Shown: positions 1 to 7,787 of the stretch, in pieces
How positions within the stretch are numbered: the first letter of the stretch is position 1
Layout: each line of letters opens with the position of its first letter
DNA from: an uncultured Ruminococcus sp.
GTDB taxonomy: Bacteria; Bacillota; Clostridia; Oscillospirales; Acutalibacteraceae
Length of the DNA: 16,208 bases
Assembly: GCA_902767125.1 (NCBI GenBank)
Contig: CACXGJ010000153.1
Location: forward strand, 1 to 16,208
Direction: 5' to 3'
Translations under genes and position numbers: made by a program
Notes under the pieces: generated by a model
What the model saw: the letters and a program-made list of their open reading frames with translations, nothing else
Databases searched by the model: none
What the model was told of the DNA's origin: nothing

Positions 1-1425
1 TGCCTTTGTCGTAGGAATGTTCTCTAAATCGAATTCTACCGCTGTGCTGCCCTGCGAAAAAAGTTTGGACAGTAAACATACCGTCTCAACGTGCGGTGTA
101 CGTGGAAACAGGTCAACGGGGACAGCCCTGCGGACAAAATAGCCCTTTTCCGAAAATACCTTTACATCCCGTGCAAGCGTGGCAGGATCGCATGATACAT
201 AAACTATTCTCTCCGGCGACATATCGGAGATGGTGTCTATCAGGTTCATATCACAGCCCTTTCTCGGAGGATCAAGAATGATACAGTCAGGTCGTATATT
301 TCTCTTTCGCAGAGCTTCAGCCGCCATTGCGGCATCAGAGCATATAAATTCCGCATTTGTCACGCTGTTTACAGCGGCATTTTTTTTTGCATCTTCAACT
401 GCCTGCGGGATTATCTCTACACCTATGAGCTTTTTTATATTTCCTGCCATCGTCAGACCTATCGTACCTGTTCCGCAGTACATATCCAACAAAATCTCAT
501 CAGACTTCAATTCGGCAAATTCAGCCGCTTTTTTATATAATCTTTCTGCCTGTGGGCGGTTGACCTGATAGAATGACAGCGGCGATATCCTGAATCTCAT
601 GCCGCATAATATATCCGTGATATATCCCTGACCATAGAGTGTGCGGCACATTTTTCCTGTTATTACATTAGTTTTCTCTGTATTGATATTGAGAACGATG
701 CTCCTTAAATTCTGCAAATCATCCGAAAGCATTTGTACAAGCTGTTTTTCCTTTCGGAGTTCCTTTGCATTTGCAACTATGCACACCATCAGTTCATCTG
801 TCTTTTCGGCATATCTCAAATAAAGATGGCGAAGTATCCCCGAATGTTTACTCTCATCATACGGCTGAATATTATTTTCATTCGCCCATTCAAGAACTGT
901 TTTTACTGCTTTGTCGAAAGCCCTTGACTGCAGCTTACATTCATCAAGCGGAATGACACGATGACTTCTCGGTGCAAAGAATCCGACACGTACCTTCCCG
1001 TCACTGTCAAGCGTAAAGGGAAGCTGGGCTTTATTTCTGTAAAAGTCACTTTGATCAGAACCGATGATATTACCGATCAGGCTTCCGTCAATACCGCCTA
1101 TCCTTGTAAGTGCATCATAAACTCTTTTCTGCTTAAACTCCAACTCCGAACCATAGTCTATATGTCTGAAGGTACATCCTCCGCATTTTCCGAACACACT
1201 GCAATCGGGTGATATTCTGTTTCGGGACGGAGCTATAATATTTTCTGTTTTTCCGAAGGCATAGTTTTTAGCGGCTTTGAGTATTTTTATTTCGGCAACA
1301 TCGCCTACTGCCGCTGACGGTACAAAAACTGCCATTCCGTCTATTTTGCAGACACCGCTGCCCTCTGTCGTATAATCCACTATTTCAGCTTGATATATCT
1401 CATTTTTCTTAAGTGACAATTTCAT
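1..1425 (-). CDS. rlmD: 23S rRNA (uracil-5-)-methyltransferase, RlmD/RumA type, 3' end cut by the window edge
   Basis: SAM-dependent methyltransferase of the TrmA/RumA family, making 5-methyluridine in 23S rRNA. The 475 codons in the window are open and reach position 1 without a stop. An N-terminal TRAM-like region (about 1-60) comes first. The iron-sulfur cysteines follow as C-x5-C-x2-C (Cys75, 81, 84), with a fourth in DECKLQ (Cys163). The SAM loop is DMYCGTGTIG (314-323), then LDPPRKGCD (384-392) and the catalytic VYVSCDPATLARD (Cys412). HVETVCLL (445-452) is where the core normally ends. The protein continues past it as in clostridial homologues with a C-terminal extension, so the true end lies outside. 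The start is the second of two adjacent ATGs (1425 rather than 1428), because AGGG sits about 4 nt from it but touches the first. Exact uracil specificity (RlmD versus RlmCD or TrmA-like) cannot be told here. Confidence 0.93.
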   Translation of the reverse strand, partial: MKLSLKKNEIYQAEIVDYTTEGSGVCKIDGMAVFVPSAAVGDVAEIKILKAAKNYAFGKTENIIAPSRNRISPDCSVFGKCGGCTFRHIDYGSELEFKQKRVYDALTRIGGIDGSLIGNIIGSDQSDFYRNKAQLPFTLDSDGKVRVGFFAPRSHRVIPLDECKLQSRAFDKAVKTVLEWANENNIQPYDESKHSGILRHLYLRYAEKTDELMVCIVANAKELRKEKQLVQMLSDDLQNLRSIVLNINTEKTNVITGKMCRTLYGQGYITDILCGMRFRISPLSFYQVNRPQAERLYKKAAEFAELKSDEILLDMYCGTGTIGLTMAGNIKKLIGVEIIPQAVEDAKKNAAVNSVTNAEFICSDAAMAAEALRKRNIRPDCIILDPPRKGCDMNLIDTISDMSPERIVYVSCDPATLARDVKVFSEKGYFVRRAVPVDLFPRTPHVETVCLLSKLFSQGSTAVEFDLENIPTTKA

Positions 1426-1449
1426 CATTCCCTGCTGTTTATTACTGCT

Positions 1450-1478
1450 ATTATATCAAACATTCCGTTTTTTTGCAA
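1450..1478 (-). promoter_or_regulatory. Sigma-A type promoter of the methyltransferase gene
   Basis: On the minus strand, TTGCAA (1478-1473) is followed after exactly 17 nt by TATAAT (1455-1450). Transcription would start near 1443, leaving a leader of under 20 nt before the ATG at 1425. The -35 box lies six bases beyond the terminator stem of the phage-like operon, so the methyltransferase is probably transcribed independently of that operon. Confidence 0.75.
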
Positions 1479-1511
1479 CAAAAAAAGCTCTCTGTTCATG
1501 ACAGAGAGCTT
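1473..1511 (-). terminator. Rho-independent terminator of the phage-like operon
   Basis: An 11-bp perfect stem, AAGCTCTCTGT (1485-1495) and ACAGAGAGCTT (1501-1511), encloses the loop TCATG. On the minus strand it is followed by TTTTTTTGTTG. It lies 10 nt after the stop of the last baseplate gene, so it closes the 16-gene operon. Confidence 0.9.
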
Positions 1512-1520
1512 CTTGATATT

Positions 1521-1991
1521 TTATACCAAAATAAATTCAAACGGAAGCCAACAGGGCATAAATCGTTTCATTTGATTCTCGATGATATTTTTCTGACTGT
1601 TTGTAAGATCATCCGTACATTCAAAGGTAACCTTTAAAGGAGATGTATGAGCATGGAAATTTCCATTGATATTAAAGCTGTCGCTTATCTTTTTCATACC
1701 GCTGTAGGTATAGTCCGTCTGACATACTGACAGTGTTTTTATAATTAAATTACGCCTGCCGTCCACAGACCTGTCAAGGTTATATTTTTTTATCCAGCCT
1801 TCACGATATGTAAGTCCGTAGCTTTCGGCCGTAGCTACGAAACATTCCCTGAACATTTCCTCAACCTCATCGAAAAGCATATCCAAGCCCTCCGCATATG
1901 CCATTATTTCGGCATATTCAGGCTCCCCCCGTGAAATATCATATATCCCTGTCGCAGAAAGTATATTACGCATTATCTGAAATTCAGACAT
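1521..1991 (-). CDS. Phage baseplate/tail protein of the gpI (DUF2313, YmfQ/XkdU-like) type
   Basis: A protein of 156 residues resembling the DUF2313 tail family (P2 gpI, PBSX XkdU), which partners baseplate J at the periphery of contractile baseplates. The N-terminal half carries the family look: a start near MRNILSATGIY, an acidic helix around LDMLFDEVEEMFRECF, then TAESYGLTYREGW. Family members link the baseplate to tail fibres, but here no fibre gene follows and the operon stops at once. The ORF could open at TTG 1994. The ATG at 1991 is preferred, with GGAGG 9 nt upstream. It is the last gene of the operon, 14 nt after baseplate J. Confidence 0.75.
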   Translation of the reverse strand: MSEFQIMRNILSATGIYDISRGEPEYAEIMAYAEGLDMLFDEVEEMFRECFVATAESYGLTYREGWIKKYNLDRSVDGRRNLIIKTLSVCQTDYTYSGMKKISDSFNINGNFHAHTSPLKVTFECTDDLTNSQKNIIENQMKRFMPCWLPFEFILV

Positions 1992-2008
1992 CAAAATACA
2001 CCTCCGTT

Positions 2009-3064
2009 TTATTCGGGAACTGTGAGGCTGACAGTGCCGACTTTTGCAAGTTCTCCCTCGCCTATGCTTATATCCGACATACCCGAAAAGGTATAATTAT
2101 CCACTCCATCGGAGCCATAGATTGCTCTCCCGAGAGCTGCCAGCCTGAAATCTTCACCGACCGCAAGATCGTTGAAGAAATCCGTGATACTCAATCTGAC
2201 ATTTGCAATGACCTCGTTTGCATTATATCCGCTTTTTATCGACAGACTTGCGGTGACATCCGCCGTCACAAGTTCAGGGGTTGTCACCGTGAGATTTACC
2301 CCGAATGGTCGGCTGATATTGAGCAAGTCTCTCGCATTCTGGTAGGCATCATTTGTCGGGACACCGCCCTTTCCCCCGACACATATTGTTATACCTCCTG
2401 CCTGCACAGAACCGCTCACCGTTGCAGACTGTATCCCGTCAACCGACTTTGCAAGGTCGATATAATATTGAGCGTTTGCACCATTGGGAGTATTTTTATA
2501 GCTTTCGGCTATTCTTGTTCTGAAATCCTCGTCAGATTCATCATCAGTTCCTCCGATAAAGCTGCTTGCATTTGTAATGCTCATGCCGACGGAAAAATAT
2601 GTGATTATGACCTTCACGATATTTCTTGCAACATTGTACTGCTGACCGCTGTTTTCAGCCTCACATTCAATGAGCCTTTCTGTCGAGTTTCTCGGTATCA
2701 CCTCATCATCGACCGTAAGATAACGCAGGGAACCGTCCGAATTTGAGCATATCGTTCCCCTTGGAATAGTAATATCATGATCGACAGGCATATCAAGCCG
2801 AAAAATCACAAAGCCTGATGCTTTGTCTCCTTTTATTCTTGAGAGTCCCCTCTGCTGTGCGTGCATATCAAGGTACTGTCCTGTTGCAGTATTGGGGAAC
2901 ATCTGAAGCTTTATCCTGTCTATCTCCGTACAAAGAGAATATAATTCTCCTGCAAGGAGCTTTATTTTTATTCCGACATCACTCGCATTTTCAGGCTCAT
3001 AGCCCGAAAGCTCCGTGAATTTGTTATTCATTCTGTCAAGTATCTGGTTATATGTATATGACAT
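2009..3064 (-). CDS. Baseplate J-like protein
   Basis: A 351-residue protein of the Baseplate_J family (P2 gpJ, Mu gp47, PBSX XkdT), forming the wedge ring of contractile-type baseplates. The N-terminus MSYTYNQILDRMNNKFTEL leads into a helical segment ending in TATGQYLDMHAQQRGLSR, a typical family signature. The core has SFIGGTDDESDEDFRTRI and a following YKNTPNGANAQYYIDLAKSV, both characteristic of J proteins. The length is typical. ATG 3064 has AGGAGGAG just upstream. It sits between the gp25-like and gpI-like genes, the canonical order. In well-studied contractile tails this ring connects to sheath initiation, yet no sheath gene exists in this operon. Confidence 0.92.
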   Translation of the reverse strand: MSYTYNQILDRMNNKFTELSGYEPENASDVGIKIKLLAGELYSLCTEIDRIKLQMFPNTATGQYLDMHAQQRGLSRIKGDKASGFVIFRLDMPVDHDITIPRGTICSNSDGSLRYLTVDDEVIPRNSTERLIECEAENSGQQYNVARNIVKVIITYFSVGMSITNASSFIGGTDDESDEDFRTRIAESYKNTPNGANAQYYIDLAKSVDGIQSATVSGSVQAGGITICVGGKGGVPTNDAYQNARDLLNISRPFGVNLTVTTPELVTADVTASLSIKSGYNANEVIANVRLSITDFFNDLAVGEDFRLAALGRAIYGSDGVDNYTFSGMSDISIGEGELAKVGTVSLTVPE

Positions 3065-3073
3065 AGCTCCTCC

Positions 3074-3337
3074 TTATAGATCAATCTCGTATATTTCGTC
3101 ATCAAGCTCAACACTTACACAGATATTGGAATTTTCAGCGGTAACACCGACAACCTCGGCATCAGGAAATTCCGTAAGAGCTGCTCTTGCCTTTGCTTCT
3201 ATCAGCGGTATGCAGTCGGGCTGTGATATATTTATACTGTAAATATCACTGCCAAGCCTACGGTCATATATAAAACCGCCTTTTTGAGCTGCAAGAAGGA
3301 TATATAATTTCTGATAAATTTCTTCTCTGCCATTCAT
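3074..3337 (-). CDS. Small gp25-like baseplate wedge protein
   Basis: An 87-residue protein in the position of T4 gp25 / Mu gp46 / PBSX XkdS, directly before baseplate J. The segment GGFIYDRRLGSDIYSI (20-35) followed by an alanine-rich helix and two C-terminal beta strands matches the size and layout of gp25-like proteins. The Glu-Pro-Arg motif of many gp25 family members is not visible; the equivalent stretch reads TEFPDAEV (55-62). Identification rests mainly on size, layout and synteny. ATG 3337 lies behind a GGAGGAGG site inside the end of the preceding gene. Confidence 0.7.
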   Translation of the reverse strand: MNGREEIYQKLYILLAAQKGGFIYDRRLGSDIYSINISQPDCIPLIEAKARAALTEFPDAEVVGVTAENSNICVSVELDDEIYEIDL

Positions 3338-3340
3338 AGA

Positions 3341-3691
3341 CTAATCCTCCTCCATAAATACATGACCGTTTATAAGAACCGTGCCATCGTTTTTGAGAAC
3401 GATACTTGCACCCCCACCGGAATACAAAGCAATTTCTCCGGGTTCGATATTGTAACGATTGTCGGCACGTCTTACTCCTATACAGAATCTTTCGTTTTCA
3501 TCCGATATTACAACGGAATCGTCATTCGGTTGAGGCACATAATCAATACCCTTGGGAGCAACTATACAAAAATGTCCTGTTCCGTCCGATACAGATGCAG
3601 ATATCCTCCTGTCTGCACATGAGACAACCTTTCCCGAAATACACGAGATATTGTTTTTACTGCTTTCCGATATATTTCTTGAAATTTTCAA
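3341..3691 (-). CDS. Short baseplate assembly protein, gpV/gp45-like
   Basis: A 116-residue protein resembling the small baseplate spike/assembly proteins (Mu gp45 or P2 gpV class; PBSX XkdR position). A central OB-like part (about 18-75) is followed by GEIALYSGGGASIVLKNDGTVLING, a repeat style typical of the beta-helical stem of gpV/gp45 proteins. The stem is very short, and no His-x-His iron-binding spike tip can be recognised. It starts with TTG at 3691, which overlaps the TGA of the hub gene; GGAGGTGAG is 6 nt upstream. Such overlap suggests translational coupling. The role as a spike is inferred from family resemblance and gene order. Confidence 0.75.
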   Translation of the reverse strand: MKISRNISESSKNNISCISGKVVSCADRRISASVSDGTGHFCIVAPKGIDYVPQPNDDSVVISDENERFCIGVRRADNRYNIEPGEIALYSGGGASIVLKNDGTVLINGHVFMEED

Positions 3692-4605
3692 ATATACCTC
3701 ACCTCCGCATAAATTCTTGTTTTTTCTCCGTCAATCCCAAGTGAATAATGTATTTCTTTGATAATATATTTTTTATCTTCATTGTCAAGGATAAGCTCAT
3801 CGCCGACTCCGCAAATGATACAGCCCGATATTTCAAGTATGACCTGTTCATATTTATTGTCGGCATTGTCCAAAATATTCCTTGCACTCATCGGAGAAAG
3901 ATTTTTATTATCCACTGTATTTATGTATCTTTTTTTATTGACTTTTAGACTCTTTGCCAATTCATCCTCAAACGGCATCTCATAGCCGTCAGAGACCGCT
4001 GCTCTTTCCATTATCAATGAGATAAGAAGATGTCTTTTAAGAGTGTGTTTTTTGGAGATGCACTGGCTTGAGGATATATAAATACAGTCCCTGTCATTAT
4101 TTTCGGAAATATCAATATTTCCGTGACAATCAATTTTCGGGACAGTCCCCGTAAATTTTTTACAGAAATTCGCAAGCACAGTCCATTCACTCATGCCCTT
4201 TGTTATGATAAATTCATCATCAAAGGTCTTGCCTGTGCCTTTGAAGGAATGAAAGCCGAGCGGCTCAAAATGTCTTTTCATAAGGTCATTCATGGATATC
4301 ATGGAATAGGTCTGGGGAAGAGCCTCATTATCAAGTAAGATAGCTGACATGCTTCTTGCGGTGACCGTAAGAAAGGCTCCGTTCAAGGTCTGTTCATCAC
4401 TCTGGATATCTATATATCCGTAAAAGATACGGTCATTGTTATCGAGGACCTCTATCGACAGCAGTGGATATATTATCCCGTCAGCCGAGAAAACAGCAGT
4501 CAGACTGTCAGCAGGAGCATCCTCTGATGAAACGAAATTTATTTTGAGAGGCTTTCTGAAAACTGTTTCATTGCCGTAAATGTCTTTGATAATGTATTTC
4601 AGCAT
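3688..4605 (-). CDS. Baseplate hub protein (XkdQ / gpD-like)
   Basis: A 305-residue protein occupying the hub position of contractile tails (PBSX XkdQ, P2 gpD, T4 gp27 fold), which joins the tube to the spike. The N-terminal region has the expected beta-rich start (KPLKINFVSSEDAPADSL). This is followed by IFYGYIDIQ, then TVTARSMSAILLDNEA (about 80-95), a conserved-looking stretch of hub proteins, and a middle domain with MSEWTVLANFCKKFTG. The C-terminus returns to beta strands (GDELILDNEDKKYIIKEI). ATG 4605 is 7 nt behind GGAGGG and overlaps the end of the LysM gene. Length is close to the usual 310-350. Confidence 0.8.
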   Translation of the reverse strand: MLKYIIKDIYGNETVFRKPLKINFVSSEDAPADSLTAVFSADGIIYPLLSIEVLDNNDRIFYGYIDIQSDEQTLNGAFLTVTARSMSAILLDNEALPQTYSMISMNDLMKRHFEPLGFHSFKGTGKTFDDEFIITKGMSEWTVLANFCKKFTGTVPKIDCHGNIDISENNDRDCIYISSSQCISKKHTLKRHLLISLIMERAAVSDGYEMPFEDELAKSLKVNKKRYINTVDNKNLSPMSARNILDNADNKYEQVILEISGCIICGVGDELILDNEDKKYIIKEIHYSLGIDGEKTRIYAEVRYI

Positions 4606-5123
4606 AATTTCACCCTCCAGCCATGATCAATGGGGATATCCGGACGAAGAATATCTGTATTTATTTTTACCAAAGTTTCAATATCTATGCCGAATTTATA
4701 GGAATAGTCCCACAAAGATTTGCTGCCGTCAGCGATACAGTATGCTAAAGAAGTATCGTTGCTGCCGTTGTTGTTCGTCTCAATAAAGCGAAAGCTGTAT
4801 TTGATGACATTTTCAATATCCTGTGCAATAAGCTCAAGTGATTCAAATACAGCCTTTAAAGGCTTTTGCGAAGGGATGTATAATATTCCCGCATCCTTTG
4901 ATGAAAAGACCTCCTTGAGCCGTCCGAACTGCTCGGCACAGTCCGAACCGAAAAATTCCCCTTCACCTGTAACTATCCTGTTTTGTTCTCCCAAGTCGAA
5001 GACCTTCTCTGCATAAAAAGGAATTTTATGTACAGCGGTATTTTTTCTTCGGGATATTTTTATAAGATAGGGATTAACGGGGAATATAAAGTCCTTGTAG
5101 CTCATTTTGCCATCAGTATTCAT
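4599..5123 (-). CDS. LysM-domain baseplate/tail protein (XkdP-like)
   Basis: A 174-residue protein combining an N-terminal phage domain with a C-terminal LysM fold (about 136-174: SLWDYSYKFGIDIETLVKIN through the final WRVKLC). This architecture is that of PBSX XkdP and P2 gpX, which sit between tape measure and hub and help fix the baseplate hub to the tube. The N-terminal part around FPVNPYLIKISRRKN resembles tail proteins of this class. The frame is open to a GTG at 5132. ATG 5123 is chosen because GGAGGG lies 8 nt upstream. It overlaps the end of the 51-residue gene. Confidence 0.82.
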   Translation of the reverse strand: MNTDGKMSYKDFIFPVNPYLIKISRRKNTAVHKIPFYAEKVFDLGEQNRIVTGEGEFFGSDCAEQFGRLKEVFSSKDAGILYIPSQKPLKAVFESLELIAQDIENVIKYSFRFIETNNNGSNDTSLAYCIADGSKSLWDYSYKFGIDIETLVKINTDILRPDIPIDHGWRVKLC

Positions 5124-5268
5124 AGGCATCACCCTCCGAAAAAATCAGTTTGTCATAACGCAGCATATCATGCTCAAGCATATCTGAAATATTGGCAAGG
5201 ACTGCCGCATTGTCACCGTATAGGTCAGTAGCCCTTGCATTGTCCTTTATAATTTCAATTTCTTTCAT
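5113..5268 (-). CDS. 51-residue protein of unknown function in the tape-measure position
   Basis: A small acidic protein, not recognised. It lies between the tube-like and LysM genes, where PBSX-type operons carry the tape-measure chaperone and the tape measure of several hundred residues or more. It overlaps both neighbours (5255-5268 and 5113-5123), and without it the tight operon would have an empty stretch of about 130 nt. It reads as one or two short helices (ARATDLYGDNAAVLANISDM, then LEHDMLRYDKL) without coiled-coil length. The only start in a suitable place is ATG 5268, with GGAGG 15 nt upstream, rather far, so expression may depend on translation of the preceding gene. Confidence 0.6.
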   Translation of the reverse strand: MKEIEIIKDNARATDLYGDNAAVLANISDMLEHDMLRYDKLIFSEGDAYEY

Positions 5269-5650
5269 GTGATATATTTTCCACCTCCATATCAAGTGCC
5301 GTAAGAGTGATAAATTCACGGAATTTTTCCTTGTCAGCCGTCAGCCGGAAGTCATTCCAGAAGCATTTTGAAAGAGTGATCCTTGTGTTGTCGAATGTCA
5401 GGACAACAGTAAAATTATCGAGATCATGAAAATTGATATTTTCAAAAGGCTGCTGAAACCTCATATTTGACAGGATAAGCTTATATTCGGGTTTTGTTTT
5501 GACGTGTGCAAGATCATTATTCAAAAAGCAGGTTCTTACTTTATGGAATTGGGATATTTCTCTTACCTCTGCACTTTCAGCCTGTAAAAGCTGACGGCCA
5601 TTTATATATACACAGACATCTCTGCCCGAAACTGATCTTAATTTTTCCAA
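5255..5650 (-). CDS. Putative tail tube protein
   Basis: A 131-residue protein, beta-rich, opening with VYINGRQLLQAESAEVREIS and ending in a strand-rich block (FTVVLTFDNTRITLSKCFW, then ITLTALDMEVEN). Size, opening Y-I-N-G-x strand and place between the connector genes and the LysM protein fit a small XkdM-like tube protein. The match is structural in style and not a clear sequence signature. A role as a neck or adaptor ring remains possible. The frame extends upstream to 5749, but the start is TTG 5650, with AGGAG 7 nt upstream and no overlap with the gene ending at 5664. No sheath gene precedes it. Confidence 0.5.
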   Translation of the reverse strand: MEKLRSVSGRDVCVYINGRQLLQAESAEVREISQFHKVRTCFLNNDLAHVKTKPEYKLILSNMRFQQPFENINFHDLDNFTVVLTFDNTRITLSKCFWNDFRLTADKEKFREFITLTALDMEVENISHERN

Positions 5651-5663
5651 AAAATCACTCCTT

Positions 5664-6071
5664 TCAGATACCGACAGCGGCTTCACGAAGTCCGAATGAC
5701 ATTTTGACTTTATATGCAAACGCATTCGGATCATAGACACATCTGTCAACCGTAACGGAAATTATCATCCTGTCGTTGTCAAGCTCAAGTATTTTCATGC
5801 AGATATCCTTTGCACACTGCTCACAGTATGCACCACCCGATCTTTCATCGGTGAGTACTGTCACGACCGTTTTCTCATCGCCCGATTCAACAATATCATA
5901 GCCTAAAAGAAAATCCAGCCTGTCATTCTTTTCAGTTCCGAATGATATGATGTCATTCCTGACAGGGAATTTAAGCTGATGAAAATCGTTTTCGAGCATA
6001 AGTTTGAAATTATCAAAAAAACCGTCATTCACAGCAGAATCATAAATATATTGAGTAAAATCGCTGATCAA
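5664..6071 (-). CDS. Putative tail terminator / neck protein
   Basis: A 135-residue protein, third of three connector-size genes behind the major capsid gene. An N-terminal helix (ISDFTQYIYDSAVNDGFF) leads into beta strands. The C-terminal half MIISVTVDRCVYDPNAFAYK VKMSF resembles the paired-strand end of tail terminator proteins, which cap the tube at the neck. It starts at TTG 6071 with GGGAG 7 nt upstream. Two cysteines (YCEQC) are close together but no metal site is evident. The function is inferred from position and fold style only. Confidence 0.5.
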   Translation of the reverse strand: MISDFTQYIYDSAVNDGFFDNFKLMLENDFHQLKFPVRNDIISFGTEKNDRLDFLLGYDIVESGDEKTVVTVLTDERSGGAYCEQCAKDICMKILELDNDRMIISVTVDRCVYDPNAFAYKVKMSFGLREAAVGI

Positions 6072-6075
6072 GTAA

Positions 6076-6402
6076 TCACTCCCGATCTGTAATAATTTTC
6101 ATGCAGGCTTTGGCATAGCTGCCCGAAGCGGAATAATACATATCCTTCCATAGAAGCATATACTGATTCTTATCATCGGAGATGATATCACCATATCGGG
6201 CATCCTGCAAAAATTCAGCTTCAGTAAATAGTGTAAATCTTCCGTTTTCGGTACGACCTTGGGGAGTATTGGAAATATTTCCGAAGGTTTTTTGCTGGTA
6301 TCGGACAGGATATGATACACCCAAGCCGAAGGTCGTAATACCCTCATGAGTCAGGGAAATGCAAGTACCGATTTTTTGTATGGCATTTTTTATCCTGTTC
6401 AT
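6076..6402 (-). CDS. Putative head-closure (stopper) protein
   Basis: A 108-residue protein, second gene after the major capsid protein, in the place of head-tail stoppers (SPP1 gp16 class; PBSX XkdH/I region). A helical start (MNRIKNAIQKIG) is followed by beta strands, with FTEAEFLQDARYGDIISDDK resembling the strand-loop arrangement of head-closure proteins. The frame is open to 6438, but ATG 6402 is preferred: GAGGGGG is 6 nt upstream and it begins just after the stop of the preceding gene. Sequence resemblance is weak, so the name rests on synteny. Confidence 0.5.
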   Translation of the reverse strand: MNRIKNAIQKIGTCISLTHEGITTFGLGVSYPVRYQQKTFGNISNTPQGRTENGRFTLFTEAEFLQDARYGDIISDDKNQYMLLWKDMYYSASGSYAKACMKIITDRE

Positions 6403-6403
6403 A

Positions 6404-6760
6404 TCAGACCCCCTCAAATACAAAGCAGCCGTCATCAAATATATCGGAAATATCCGAAACAGCCTGCCGATATATCCTGTAAGCCTTTTCGAGTCTTTCG
6501 GCAGAGCCTTTTACAGAGATATCACCGACAGTAATATTTTCACCGTTTTCGGTATCAGACCAAAGAATATATCTGTAATATGCGAGAGCTGCAGCAGCAA
6601 ATTCAAGCTTGCTGCTGCAGCCGCATATATCGGCATCAGGCTTCAGATGTGAAATTATATAGCCTTGAGTATTTTCACAGATAAAGCGGAGCATTACAGA
6701 GGATTCTTCATCAATTCCCGAAAGACGGCTGAAAACAGAAATAATGTTTTCAATATCCAA
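6404..6760 (-). CDS. Putative head-tail adaptor protein
   Basis: A 118-residue, mostly helical protein directly downstream of the major capsid gene, where head-tail adaptors (HK97 gp6 / SPP1 gp15 class) sit; these bind the portal ring and are the first neck component. The helices around SKLEFAAAALAYYRYILW and ERLEKAYRIYRQAVSDISDIF fit this class. The start is TTG 6760 with GGAGG 8 nt upstream. It follows the capsid gene by 16 nt and its stop abuts the next start. Identification is by size, helical content and order. Confidence 0.6.
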   Translation of the reverse strand: MDIENIISVFSRLSGIDEESSVMLRFICENTQGYIISHLKPDADICGCSSKLEFAAAALAYYRYILWSDTENGENITVGDISVKGSAERLEKAYRIYRQAVSDISDIFDDGCFVFEGV

Positions 6761-6776
6761 CCGTCACACCTCCCGA

Positions 6777-7772
6777 TTAAAGAGAAAGGATTTTAGCGGA
6801 GTCGCTGAATATCTTCGAGAAGCCTGCGGTGCAGCTTACAGCAGCTTTATCAAGCTGTCTGTCGATGAGCTTGTCGGAATCCACGGAAATGCCGCCCGAC
6901 TGTATCATCTCAATAGCACAGCCCTTATCAAGACCGATGATTTTATTACTTGCAAGAGACGGAGCATGAATAAGATTTGCACCGAGAGGGGTTATCATTT
7001 TACCTGTGCCGTGAAAATCAAGACCTGCATTTGCATCCTTCATTTCGGACATGGTAAGGAGCTGCTGCATAAGAGCAGTAGGTGCAAGAATAGTATTGAG
7101 CTGATAAGGAGCGATGTTCGCCCAGAGCTTGATAAGAGAGCCGTAGGTAAGAGTCTGTGAATCGGCAGAAACTGTTTCAGCGGCATTGTTTCCGCCGTCA
7201 CCGTTGACAAGGACATATACTGCATCATTAAAGAGTTCTCTTGCTATATATGCACCGATCTGACGAAGTGTTACAGTAAAAATATCAAGACGCTGATATT
7301 TTATAGCTTCGTATGAAGCAGTGAGAAGTCTGCCGTGTTTTTTGAGAGAAACAAGATTAGAGTTTGTTCTGATATCGGTTTGAGGAAGCAGACCGCCCTC
7401 CGAGACAGGATCCGATGAAACAGTGAGCGGAGAAACGGAAATTGAACGATAATCGAGATTGTCAATTGCAGTAGTGGCAGCAACAATTTCAGAAAGCGGA
7501 GCAGCATTTTGCATTCCCTGTTTTACGGCACGTGCAACATATTCCGGGAAAAGTGCGGCTGAATTTGAGGTCTGGAAAAATTTCTGTACCTGGTCTGAAT
7601 CAGAGCCGCCGACTTTTATGTCATAGCGTTTGAGCTGTCGCTGGAAGGCATCAAGACCGTTCATATCGGTATTTTTGTAATTTTCCGAGGGATCAAGCTC
7701 CTCAAGGATATCCGTAAGAGATCTGCCGTTGGCATACATACCTTTTTCAAGTTTTATTGAATCATAAGTCAT
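6777..7772 (-). CDS. Major capsid protein, HK97-type
   Basis: A 331-residue protein directly downstream of the prohead protease, the canonical place of the major capsid protein. It resembles the HK97-fold capsid proteins of Firmicutes phages. After a variable N-arm, FFQTSNSAALFPEYVARAVK (about 65-84) is typical of these capsid proteins. Next come the E-loop-like strands (SVSPLTVSS) and the spine-helix region (GRLLTASYEAIKYQRLDIF, QIGAYIARELFNDAV). The C-terminal part holds A-domain style text (TILAPTALMQQLL, MITPLGANLIHAPSL). The start ATG 7772 has AAGGAGG 10-12 nt upstream. The length fits the family and the gene shows no sign of decay. No separate scaffold gene exists; the preceding protease carries an extra C-terminal domain that may serve. 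Confidence 0.85.
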   Translation of the reverse strand: MTYDSIKLEKGMYANGRSLTDILEELDPSENYKNTDMNGLDAFQRQLKRYDIKVGGSDSDQVQKFFQTSNSAALFPEYVARAVKQGMQNAAPLSEIVAATTAIDNLDYRSISVSPLTVSSDPVSEGGLLPQTDIRTNSNLVSLKKHGRLLTASYEAIKYQRLDIFTVTLRQIGAYIARELFNDAVYVLVNGDGGNNAAETVSADSQTLTYGSLIKLWANIAPYQLNTILAPTALMQQLLTMSEMKDANAGLDFHGTGKMITPLGANLIHAPSLASNKIIGLDKGCAIEMIQSGGISVDSDKLIDRQLDKAAVSCTAGFSKIFSDSAKILSL

Positions 7773-7787
7773 AATAAAAAGTCCTCC

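Noticed and set aside
96..1212. Several small plus-strand open frames at the left end
   Set aside because: All lie antisense to the methyltransferase gene, whose minus-strand frame is open for 475 codons with all family motifs.
1898..2746. A 282-codon open frame on the plus strand
   Set aside because: It lies antisense to the baseplate J and gpI genes, which have clear family sequence and ribosome binding sites. The plus-strand protein is Cys/His/Ile-rich noise with no domain.
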